NCBI GenBank assembly: GCA_900549945.1
Contig: URQJ01000011.1
Coordinates: forward strand, 1-23,706
Direction: 5' to 3'
DNA: 23,706 bases
Source: an uncultured Oscillospiraceae bacterium
GTDB lineage: Bacteria; Bacillota; Clostridia; Oscillospirales; Acutalibacteraceae
Shown here piece after piece: positions 16,498-22,264 of the stretch; the stretch's first letter is position 1; the number at the start of each line of letters is the position of its first letter. The notes beneath the pieces were generated by a model that saw nothing but the letters and a program-made list of their open reading frames with translations, did not search any database and had not been told where the DNA came from. A program made the translations under genes and the position numbers.

Positions 16498-16737
16498 TCA
16501 GATTACGCCGTGCTTCTTGAACAGCGCCTTGACGGTATCTGTCGGCTGTGCGCCCTTCTCCATCCAAGCCTTCGCCTTCTCCGGGTCAACCTTCACGACG
16601 CTCGGCTCCTCCATCGGGTTGTAGTAGCCGATCTCCTCGATGAAGCGGCCGTCTCTCGGGTAGCGGGAATCCGCCACAACGATGCGGTAAAACGGAGCCT
16701 TCTTGGCGCCCATTCTGCGAAGTCTGATCTTAACCAT
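16498..16737 (-). CDS. rpsP: 30S ribosomal protein S16
   Basis: S16 is a primary 30S assembly protein binding 16S rRNA. It has 79 residues and begins [25 protein letters not shown], the family pattern, followed by IEEIGYYNP. The ATG at 16737 has GGAGG eight bases upstream; a longer in-frame start at 16752 overlaps the ribosome site and is unlikely. It lies 74 bases downstream of ffh and 36 bases upstream of khpA. Confidence 0.98.
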   Translation of the reverse strand: MVKIRLRRMGAKKAPFYRIVVADSRYPRDGRFIEEIGYYNPMEEPSVVKVDPEKAKAWMEKGAQPTDTVKALFKKHGVI

Positions 16738-16811
16738 GATAAATTCCTCCAAAGTTTATTTGAAATATAATTTTTATCTATTAACCAACGGAACGTCGGC
16801 AATATTCAGTC

Positions 16812-18173
16812 TTAAAACGGCGGGAACCCGCCCATGTCCGGGCCGCCGAAGCCGCCCATGCGGGACATCATCTTTTTGCCCTTCTTGCCGCCGAACTGCT
16901 TCATCAGCTTCTGCATCTGCCGCAGCTGGTTGCACAGGCGGTTGACGTCCTCCACCTTCATGCCGCAGCCAGCGGCGATGCGCCGCTTGCGGGAGGCCTG
17001 CAAAAGCTCGGGCTTCGCGCGCTCCTCGGGCGTCATCGAGAGGATGATCGCCGCGTTGCGGTCCATGATCCGGTCGTCGATGTCCATCTCGTCGAGCTTC
17101 GCGCCGTTCACGCCCGGCAGCTTCGAAAGGATGCCCTTGAGCGGACCCATCTTCTTCACCTGCTGGAACTGCTCGAGCAGGTCGTTGAAATCCATCTTAT
17201 TCTGCATCATGCGCTCGGCGGTGCGGGCCGCGGCCTTTTCGTCGATGCGCGCCTCGGCCTGTTCGATGAGCGAGAGCACGTCGCCCATACCGAGGATGCG
17301 GTTCGCCATGCGGTCCGGGTGGAAAACCTCGAGGTCGTCGAGCTTTTCGCCGGTGCCCGCGAATTTGATCGGCTTGCCGGTGACTGCCTTGACGGAGAGC
17401 GCCGCGCCGCCGCGGGTGTCGCCGTCAAGCTTTGTCAGGATCACGCCGGTGATGTCGAGCAGGTCGTCGAACGCTTTTGCGACGTTCACGGCCTCCTGAC
17501 CGGTCATCGCATCGACGACGAGCAGGATGTCCGTCGGATGGACGGCCTCGCGGATGTTTTTCAGCTCGTTCATCAGCGCCTCGTCAATCTGCAAACGGCC
17601 GGCCGTATCGATGATGACGTAGTCGTTGCCGTAGTCGCGCGCGTGGCGCACGGCGGCCTCGGCGATTTTCACCGGGTTTTCGGCGCCCATCTCAAACACC
17701 GAGACGCCCGCCTGCCCGCCGACGACCTGAAGCTGCTTGATCGCGGCCGGGCGGTAGATGTCGCCCGCAACGAGCAGCGGCCGGCTGCCGCGGCCCTTGA
17801 GCATCTTCGCGAGCTTCGCCGCGTGCGTCGTCTTGCCGGCGCCCTGCAAACCGCACATCATGATGACGGCCGGCGGGTGCGCGGGCATTTTCAGCCGCTC
17901 CTCGCTGCCGCCCATCAGCGCGGTCAGCTCCTCGTTGACGATCTTGATGACCATCTGCGCGGGCGTCAGGCTCTCCATCACATCCTCGCCGACGGCGCGC
18001 TCCGTGACGCGCTTTGTGAAGTCCTTCGCAACCTTGTAGTTGACGTCGGCCTCGAGCAGGGCGAGGCGCACCTCGCGCATGGCCTCCTTGACGTCGGCCT
18101 CGGAGAGCTTGCCCTTGTTTTTCAGTTTTTTAAACGCATTGCCGAGCTTGTCGGCAAGACCTTCAAACGCCAT
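16812..18173 (-). CDS. ffh: Signal recognition particle GTPase Ffh
   Basis: Ffh binds 4.5S/6S RNA and signal peptides on ribosomes and delivers them to FtsY for membrane insertion. It has 453 residues. The N domain is 1-95, and the G domain has GLQGAGKTT (108-116), DTAGR (189-193) and TKLDGD (247-252). The M domain is about 298-435, ending in a Met/Gly-rich tail (MMSRMGGFGGPDMGGFPPF). The RNA-binding helix reads SRKRRIAAGCG (394-404), where the usual motif has GSG, so Ser is replaced by Cys403. The ATG at 18173 has GGGAAGGA six bases upstream, 28 bases after ylxM. The SRP RNA gene is not in the window. Confidence 0.97.
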   Translation of the reverse strand: MAFEGLADKLGNAFKKLKNKGKLSEADVKEAMREVRLALLEADVNYKVAKDFTKRVTERAVGEDVMESLTPAQMVIKIVNEELTALMGGSEERLKMPAHPPAVIMMCGLQGAGKTTHAAKLAKMLKGRGSRPLLVAGDIYRPAAIKQLQVVGGQAGVSVFEMGAENPVKIAEAAVRHARDYGNDYVIIDTAGRLQIDEALMNELKNIREAVHPTDILLVVDAMTGQEAVNVAKAFDDLLDITGVILTKLDGDTRGGAALSVKAVTGKPIKFAGTGEKLDDLEVFHPDRMANRILGMGDVLSLIEQAEARIDEKAAARTAERMMQNKMDFNDLLEQFQQVKKMGPLKGILSKLPGVNGAKLDEMDIDDRIMDRNAAIILSMTPEERAKPELLQASRKRRIAAGCGMKVEDVNRLCNQLRQMQKLMKQFGGKKGKKMMSRMGGFGGPDMGGFPPF

Positions 18174-18201
18174 GTAAAATCCTTCCCGGCCGAAACGGCA
18201 C

Positions 18202-18564
18202 TCAGTCTACCAGTTCCTTGGCGGAAGCGAGGATCGCCTCCACGTTTTGGCGGATGACCGGGTCACCGCCGTTTTTCTCGTTCTGCGCTTCGATCTGCAA
18301 GGCGCGGTCGCAGATGGAGGTCAGCTCCTCCTGCACCTTGTGGAAGCGCTTTGCAAGGCCGAGCCGCTCCTCCATTTCAAGAAGCTGCAGCTCCGCGCGC
18401 TTGATTGCGTCGCGCACGCCCTGCCGCGTGATGCCTTTCACCTCGGCGATTTCCGCGAGGGAAAGGTCCTCGTTATAGTAGCACTCCACAACCTCCCGCT
18501 GCTTGTCGGTGAGCATGTCGCCGTAAAAGTCGAGGAGGAAGGTGATGTGCAGATCCTTCGCCAT
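18202..18564 (-). CDS. ylxM: YlxM-type helix-turn-helix protein (SRP operon)
   Basis: YlxM is a small DNA-binding-like protein that almost always precedes ffh in Firmicutes; in streptococci it modulates SRP GTPase activity. The 120 residues begin MAKDLHITFLLDFYGDMLTDKQREVVECYY, the family start, with a sigma-region-4-like HTH at about 34-58 (SLAEIAEVKGITRQGVRDAIKR) and a helical tail. The ATG at 18564 has GGAG six bases upstream. A perfect promoter and two leader hairpins precede it, so this short form heads the ylxM-ffh operon. The same frame is open upstream for another 160 codons; see the long-form entry. Confidence 0.9.
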   Translation of the reverse strand: MAKDLHITFLLDFYGDMLTDKQREVVECYYNEDLSLAEIAEVKGITRQGVRDAIKRAELQLLEMEERLGLAKRFHKVQEELTSICDRALQIEAQNEKNGGDPVIRQNVEAILASAKELVD

Positions 18565-19044
18565 AGTCGTCTCCAATCCGGGCGCGGCATCTCCCGCGCC
18601 TCTCTGTAAAGTTTTTTTCTTTACAGCCTTTGTATTATACAATAGCCGGGCGAGATTGTCAAGGGAAAGATTTTCGGGCTTTTCCTCTGTCTCCCGCGTA
18701 CACAATAGCCGCGCCGCCGTTTTCGCGTAAAAATGGGTTTCGCCCAGAACATCCAGCACGCAGAGCAGCAGTTTTGCCGTGCCGGCTGTAAGGAACGCAG
18801 CAAACAGACAGACGCCGAATACAAGGAAAAAATGTAAAAAATCGAAGTCAACGATTTCATACACACCCGGCGCATGCCGAATGGACGCGCTGCTCAGAAT
18901 ACTGCCGGCAAAGCCTCCCACAATAAGAAGGATCTCCCCAATGCCGAAAGCAAAATCCACCGCCAATGTGCGATACAGCAGTTCCCCCTCCGTGGTAACC
19001 GGCTCGCTCCTTTTCTTCCGTTCCCGCATTTTGCGACCGCACAC
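18202..19044 (-). CDS. Membrane reading frame continuing in frame into YlxM (possible long form)
   Basis: An uninterrupted 280-codon frame starts at a GTG (19044) with a perfect AGGAGG eight bases upstream and a good promoter at 19077-19105. Residues 1-15 are strongly basic, two hydrophobic helices lie at about 30-51 and 68-98, a charged linker follows, and YlxM begins at residue 161. The N-terminal part uses more A/T-ending codons than its neighbours, hinting at separate origin. I do not recognise its family; a truncated member of a small membrane-protein family paired with XRE regulators (DUF2975-like) is one possibility. Either the cell makes a membrane-anchored YlxM besides the soluble one, or a decayed membrane gene happens to run on without a stop. 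The consensus ylxM promoter lies inside this frame. Confidence 0.45.
   Translation of the reverse strand: MCGRKMRERKKRSEPVTTEGELLYRTLAVDFAFGIGEILLIVGGFAGSILSSASIRHAPGVYEIVDFDFLHFFLVFGVCLFAAFLTAGTAKLLLCVLDVLGETHFYAKTAARLLCTRETEEKPENLSLDNLARLLYNTKAVKKKTLQRGAGDAAPGLETTMAKDLHITFLLDFYGDMLTDKQREVVECYYNEDLSLAEIAEVKGITRQGVRDAIKRAELQLLEMEERLGLAKRFHKVQEELTSICDRALQIEAQNEKNGGDPVIRQNVEAILASAKELVD
18581..18626 (-). promoter_or_regulatory. Two tandem hairpins in the ylxM leader
   Basis: Directly after the ylxM promoter, an 8-bp inverted repeat (CTGTAAAG and CTTTACAG around seven A on the minus strand, 18604-18626) is followed by a 7-bp GC-rich hairpin (GGCGCGG and CCGCGCC, 18581-18600). The second ends 16 bases before the start codon. 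Neither has a T tract. Confidence 0.55.
18634..18662 (-). promoter_or_regulatory. Perfect sigma-A promoter of ylxM-ffh
   Basis: TTGACA (18657-18662), exactly 17 bases, then TATAAT (18634-18639) on the minus strand: full consensus. This suits a strongly expressed ffh-rpsP operon. The site encodes part of the upstream membrane frame (residues around LDNLARLLYN). Confidence 0.93.
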
Positions 19045-19076
19045 ACAGAACACCTCCTCAAGGCTGGTTTATTTTT

Positions 19077-19105
19077 AGTTTATCTCAATTCAAGATAAAA
19101 GTCAA
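19077..19105 (-). promoter_or_regulatory. Promoter of the membrane frame with palindromic operator inside it
   Basis: TTGACT (19100-19105) and TAAACT (19077-19082) are 17 bases apart on the minus strand. A perfect 7-bp inverted repeat, TTTATCT (19079-19085) and AGATAAA (19093-19099) with a 7-base centre, fills the spacer and touches the -10. This is the expected position for a repressor site. The divergent XRE gene starting at 19183 is the natural candidate regulator; this is inference. Confidence 0.65.
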
Positions 19106-19182
19106 ATGAAGCCTCTATATCCATGTAAAATGAATCTGACTTTAAGTGTACCGCGATTTTATATCGATGGGAGGGCTGCCGA

Positions 19183-19407
19183 ATGCGTCTCAAAAGTCTG
19201 CGCGAGGACCGCGACCTCACGCAAGCGGAGGTTGCCGCATATCTTTGCGTAAAGCAAAACACATATTCGCAGTATGAAACCGGCGTGCACCAGATTCCGA
19301 TCGATCTTTTGATCCGCCTCGCACGCTACTACGGCGTTTCAGCCGATTATATTCTGGAGCTGACGGACGTCCCCGCGCCGTATCCCCCAAAAGCGAAAAA
19401 GAAATAA
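19183..19407 (+). CDS. XRE-family (Cro/CI-type) transcriptional regulator
   Basis: A 74-residue protein consisting of a single HTH_3 domain: RLKSLREDRDLTQAEVAAYLCVKQNTYSQYETG at 2-34, then IPIDLLIRLARYYGVSADYILELTD at 38-62, and a Lys-rich tail. It has no extra ligand or metal domain. The ATG at 19183 has GGGAGGG seven bases upstream. It is transcribed away from the membrane-ylxM frame, and the 138-base gap holds a palindrome, so auto- or cross-regulation is plausible. A weak promoter candidate is CTGACT (19136-19141) with TATATC 18 bases on (19160-19165). Confidence 0.92.
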   Translation: MRLKSLREDRDLTQAEVAAYLCVKQNTYSQYETGVHQIPIDLLIRLARYYGVSADYILELTDVPAPYPPKAKKK

Positions 19408-19411
19408 CCCG

Positions 19412-19441
19412 TGCGCCCGCCTTTACAAACCGGCGGGCGCA
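19412..19441 (+). terminator. GC-rich hairpin after the XRE gene
   Basis: A perfect 10-bp stem, TGCGCCCGCC (19412-19421) with GGCGGGCGCA (19432-19441), closes a 10-base loop four bases after the XRE stop codon. No real T run follows, so termination would be weak or factor-assisted. Confidence 0.5.
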
Positions 19442-19448
19442 TGCTATA

Positions 19449-19477
19449 TTGGACATACTATATTATATTGGTATGCA
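19449..19477 (+). promoter_or_regulatory. Promoter of the threonine-aldolase-like gene
   Basis: TTGGAC (19449-19454) and TATGCA (19472-19477) are 17 bases apart, with an AT-rich spacer in an otherwise GC-rich region. The leader would be short, about 13-15 bases before the start codon at 19497. Confidence 0.55.
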
Positions 19478-19496
19478 AAATAAAGGGGCGAAAACC

Positions 19497-20540
19497 ATGA
19501 TCTATTTCAACTGCGACTACACCGAAGGCTGCCACCCGAAGATTCTCGAGCGGCTTTCGGAAACGAACCGCCTGCAAACGCCGGGCTACGGCGAGGACGC
19601 GATCTGCGCCTCAGCGCGCGCGAAGATCCGCGCTGCCTGCGGGCGCGACGACGTCGACGTGCACTTCCTTGTCGGCGGCACGCAGGTAAACGCGACGGTG
19701 ATCGCCGCCGCGCTGCGCCCGCATCAGGGCGCGCTCTGCGCCGAGACCGGGCACATCAACGTGCACGAGACCGGCGCGGTGGAGGCCACCGGGCACAAGG
19801 CCCTGCCGCTGCCCGCCACAGCGGACGGGAAGATCACCGCAGAACAGGTCGAGGCCGCCTATAAAGCCCATGTGAACGACGCTTCCTTCGAGCACATGGT
19901 GCAGCCGAAGATGGTGTACATCTCCCAGCCGACCGAAAACGGCGGCCTGTACTCGAAAGCGGAGCTCACCGCCCTGCACGAGACTTGTGCGCGCTGCGGG
20001 CTGTACCTCTTTATCGACGGCGCGCGCCTCGGCTACGGGCTCACGGCGCCGGGAAACGACGTCTCGCTCCACGACCTGTGCGCGCTGTGCGACGTTTTCT
20101 ACATCGGCGGCACGAAGGTCGGCGCGCTGTTCGGCGAGGCCGTCGTCCTCGTGAACCCGGCGCTCAAGCCCGATTTCCGCTACCACGTGAAGCAGCGCGG
20201 CGGCATGCTCGCCAAGGGCCGCCTACTCGGCGTCCAGTTCGACGTGCTGTTCACCGGCGGCCTGTATTTTGAGATCGCCGAAAGAGCCGTGCGGCAGGCG
20301 CTGCGCATCGCCGAAGCGTGCCGGGCGGCGGGCTGCGCGTTCTTCGCCGATTCCCCGACGAACCAGCAGTTCCCCATTTTCCCGAACGCCGCGCTCGGGA
20401 AGCTCGGGGAGAAATACGTCTGGTCGCACTGGGCGCGCGTCGATGCTGCGCACACCGCGGTCCGCCTGTGCACGAGCTGGGCGACAACCGATGAAAACGT
20501 CAGCGCGCTCTGCGCCGACATCGCGGCCGCCATGCGGTGA
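19497..20540 (+). CDS. Threonine-aldolase-like PLP-dependent enzyme (beta-eliminating lyase family)
   Basis: A fold-type I PLP enzyme resembling low-specificity L-threonine aldolases, which cleave threonine or allo-threonine to glycine and acetaldehyde in the cytoplasm. The 347-residue length is typical. FLVGGTQVNATVI (58-70) is the cofactor phosphate loop, ETGHINVHETGAVEATGHK (83-101) carries the His that stacks on PLP, FIDGARLGYGL (172-182) has D174 for the pyridine nitrogen, and IGGTKVGALFGEA has the Schiff-base K207. The N-terminus lacks the SDT..P signature of LtaE (here MIYFNCDYTEGCHPKILE), so substrate may differ. I chose the ATG at 19497 with AAAGGGG eight bases upstream; an in-frame TTG at 19449 lies inside the promoter. 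It stands alone between its own promoter and terminator. Confidence 0.88.
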   Translation: MIYFNCDYTEGCHPKILERLSETNRLQTPGYGEDAICASARAKIRAACGRDDVDVHFLVGGTQVNATVIAAALRPHQGALCAETGHINVHETGAVEATGHKALPLPATADGKITAEQVEAAYKAHVNDASFEHMVQPKMVYISQPTENGGLYSKAELTALHETCARCGLYLFIDGARLGYGLTAPGNDVSLHDLCALCDVFYIGGTKVGALFGEAVVLVNPALKPDFRYHVKQRGGMLAKGRLLGVQFDVLFTGGLYFEIAERAVRQALRIAEACRAAGCAFFADSPTNQQFPIFPNAALGKLGEKYVWSHWARVDAAHTAVRLCTSWATTDENVSALCADIAAAMR

Positions 20541-20572
20541 TCCCCGGCGCACGCCCGCGCCGCTTTAAGCCG

Positions 20573-20633
20573 GGCCGTGCAGGCAGGCCGGAGCCGCTCC
20601 GGCTTTTCCGCACGGCCTTTCGCGCCTCTTTTT
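20573..20633 (+). terminator. Terminator after the aldolase gene
   Basis: Nested hairpins: outer arms GGCCGTGC (20573-20580) and GCACGGCC (20610-20617), inner stem GCCGGAG (20587-20593) and CTCCGGC (20597-20603) followed by TTTT. A further run of five T residues ends at 20633. Strong intrinsic terminator. Confidence 0.8.
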
Positions 20634-20638
20634 CCTGT

Positions 20639-20666
20639 TTGAATTTTCGGCAAAATGGTGTATACT
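20639..20666 (+). promoter_or_regulatory. Promoter of the LytTR-GHKL operon
   Basis: TTGAAT (20639-20644) and TATACT (20661-20666) are 16 bases apart. Transcription should begin near 20673, giving a leader of roughly 115 bases that contains two strong hairpins. Confidence 0.7.
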
Positions 20667-20698
20667 GTTTACATCTTTGATTTCAGCGGGAGAGCCTC

Positions 20699-20767
20699 GT
20701 GTGAAAAATACTTTTTCACACACGATTTGAGCCTTTGCCGCGGCGAGCAAAGCGGCAAAGGCTCAAA
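20699..20767 (+). promoter_or_regulatory. Two long hairpins in the response-regulator leader
   Basis: Hairpin 1 is a perfect 10-bp stem, GTGTGAAAAA and TTTTTCACAC around TAC (20699-20721). Hairpin 2 is a perfect 16-bp stem (20726-20741 with 20752-20767) around a 10-base loop, ending four bases before the ribosome site TAAGGA. There is no T tract on either strand after hairpin 2, so control of translation or mRNA stability is more likely than termination. Confidence 0.65.
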
Positions 20768-20788
20768 AAATAAGGAATGGTGATTTTT

Positions 20789-21487
20789 ATGGATTACCGG
20801 ATCGCCGTCTGCGACGACTGCGCCGCGGACGCAGATTTCGCCGCCCGGTGCGCCGCAGAGTGGGCGCACCGCCTCGGGCACACGGCGGAACTGCTGCGCT
20901 TCCCCTCGGCGGAGGCCTTTCTCTTTCACTACGCAGAGGACAAGCGGTGCGACATCCTGCTGCTCGACGTCGAAATGCCGGGGCTGAGCGGCGTGGAGCT
21001 TGCAAAGCGCATCCGAGAGGAAAATGACGCACTGCAGATCGTTTTCATCACCGGGTACACCGATTACATCGCCGAGGGCTACGACGTTTCGGCGCTGCAC
21101 TACCTCGTAAAGCCCGTCAGCCGCGAAAAGCTCTGCGCCGTGCTCGACCGTGCGGCGGAGCGGCTGAAAAGCGCCGAGCGCGCCTTGCTGCTCGAGCTGC
21201 CGGGCGAAACCGCGCGCGTGCCGCTGCACACGATCGACTACCTCGAGGTGCGGCAGAATTACGTGACCGTGCATGCCGATAAGGAATACACGGTCAAAAA
21301 GACGCTCGGCGCGATGGAGCGCGCGCTCGACGACCGCTTTTTCCGCGCCGGGCGCTCGTACATCCTGAATCTCAGCCGCGTGCGCAGCGTGACGAAAAAC
21401 GAGGTGTTGCTCGTGAACGGAGCGCGCATCCCGCTGCCGCGCGGCATGTACGAGCCGCTGAACCGCGCGATCATCCAGAAAATGTAA
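20789..21487 (+). CDS. LytTR-family response regulator
   Basis: A two-component response regulator of the AgrA/LytR type, 232 residues. The receiver domain (about 1-120) has all key residues: D9 and D10 (metal), phospho-acceptor D60 in LLLDVEMPG, T88 and K108. The LytTR DNA-binding domain (about 135-230) contains YLEVRQNYVTVH, FFRAGRSYILNLSRV and VLLVNGARIPLPRG. I chose the ATG at 20789 (MDYRIAVCDD, family-like); the ATG at 20777 directly abuts the TAAGGA ribosome site and cannot use it, whereas 20789 has a 12-base spacer. The kinase gene follows 12 bases later. LytTR proteins bind paired 9-bp direct repeats; see the site before the transporter. Confidence 0.93.
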   Translation: MDYRIAVCDDCAADADFAARCAAEWAHRLGHTAELLRFPSAEAFLFHYAEDKRCDILLLDVEMPGLSGVELAKRIREENDALQIVFITGYTDYIAEGYDVSALHYLVKPVSREKLCAVLDRAAERLKSAERALLLELPGETARVPLHTIDYLEVRQNYVTVHADKEYTVKKTLGAMERALDDRFFRAGRSYILNLSRVRSVTKNEVLLVNGARIPLPRGMYEPLNRAIIQKM

Positions 21488-21499
21488 GGGGGCGCAGCC

Positions 21500-22186
21500 A
21501 TGGCTTTCTTTTCCAGACGGCTGGACCGGCGCATCGCCGCCTACCAGCACGAGCTGCTCGAAACGCATTACCGCGAGGTAGAAAACATGTACCGCGAGAT
21601 GCGCGGCTGGCGGCACGACTACCGCAACCACATCCAGCTCTTAAAGACGTACGCGCACAGCGGCGACCTCGGCGCGGTCAGCGCCTATCTCGACAAGCTC
21701 GAAACCGACCTCACGCGCGTGGACACCGTCGTCAAGACCGGCAACCGCATGGCGGACGCGATTTTGAACAGCAAGATCTCGCTTGCAAAATCAAAGGGCA
21801 TCCCGGTGCGGGCCGACGCGCACATCCCCGTCGCGCTCGCCGTCTCCGACCTCGACCTGTGCGTCATCCTCGGCAATCTCTTTGACAACGCGATCGAGGC
21901 GAGCCTCCGCCTGCCGGAGGCGGAGCGGATGATCCGCGTCTACATGGACACAAAGGGCACGCAGCTCTATATTTCTTTTACGAACCTCGCGGCGGGCGGG
22001 AAGCAGAAAAAGGAAAACGGCCGCTTCCGCACGACGAAGGGCGCGGGGCACGGCTTCGGGCTCTTCCGCATCGACAGCGTGGTGGAGCGCCTCGGCGGCT
22101 ACATCCGTCGGGCGAGCGAGGCCGGCGCGTTCACGACCGAAATCCTGCTGCCGCAGGCCGACGTGCAGTTCGTCCCCAAAACATAG
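21500..22186 (+). CDS. Short GHKL sensor histidine kinase without membrane domain
   Basis: A histidine kinase of the HPK10/AgrC-like, SpoB-alpha type, 228 residues. The dimerisation helix carries the phospho-acceptor motif HDYRNH at 39-44. The ATPase domain has the N box NLFDNAIEA (126-134) and the G box GAGHGFGLF (181-189). Unlike typical AgrC-type kinases there is no polytopic sensor: the protein starts about 38 residues before the histidine with a basic, helical segment and no hydrophobic stretch, so it should be cytoplasmic and must receive its signal from a partner or small ligand. The ATG at 21500 has AAGGGGG about eight bases upstream, overlapping the regulator's stop codon region, so the pair is co-translated. 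A terminator and a direct repeat follow. Confidence 0.9.
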   Translation: MAFFSRRLDRRIAAYQHELLETHYREVENMYREMRGWRHDYRNHIQLLKTYAHSGDLGAVSAYLDKLETDLTRVDTVVKTGNRMADAILNSKISLAKSKGIPVRADAHIPVALAVSDLDLCVILGNLFDNAIEASLRLPEAERMIRVYMDTKGTQLYISFTNLAAGGKQKKENGRFRTTKGAGHGFGLFRIDSVVERLGGYIRRASEAGAFTTEILLPQADVQFVPKT

Positions 22187-22198
22187 CGATTCGTCCCC
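22169..22198 (+). promoter_or_regulatory. Candidate LytTR operator: 9-bp direct repeat with 12-bp spacer
   Basis: TTCGTCCCC occurs at 22169-22177 and again at 22190-22198, 21 bases start to start (two helical turns). Known LytTR sites are two 9-bp direct repeats separated by 12-13 bases; the sequence here is only a partial match to the AgrA consensus. It lies upstream of a -10-like TATGCT (22227-22232) with no good -35, the layout of an activated promoter for the transporter gene. Confidence 0.5.
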
Positions 22199-22222
22199 GG
22201 AATGTGCCGGGGGCGTTTTTTT
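22195..22222 (+). terminator. Terminator between kinase and transporter genes
   Basis: CCCCGG (22195-22200), loop AATGTG, CCGGGG (22207-22212), then GCG and seven T residues (22216-22222). It is a compact intrinsic terminator overlapping the second copy of the direct repeat, so kinase transcripts probably end here and the transporter is transcribed separately. Confidence 0.7.
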
Positions 22223-22264
22223 GCTGTATGCTGAAGGCAGAACCCCAGAAAAGGAGCAATCACC

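Noticed and set aside
19449..19496. Earlier TTG start for the aldolase-like gene
   Set aside because: The TTG is the first part of the predicted -35 element, and the ATG at 19497 has a strong ribosome site eight bases upstream.
20726..20767. The 16-bp hairpin as an intrinsic terminator
   Set aside because: No T run follows the stem on either strand; on the plus strand it is followed by A residues and then the ribosome site.
20669..21631. A 320-codon minus-strand frame opposite the response regulator
   Set aside because: Shadow of the LytTR gene; composition is not protein-like and all regulator motifs are on the plus strand.
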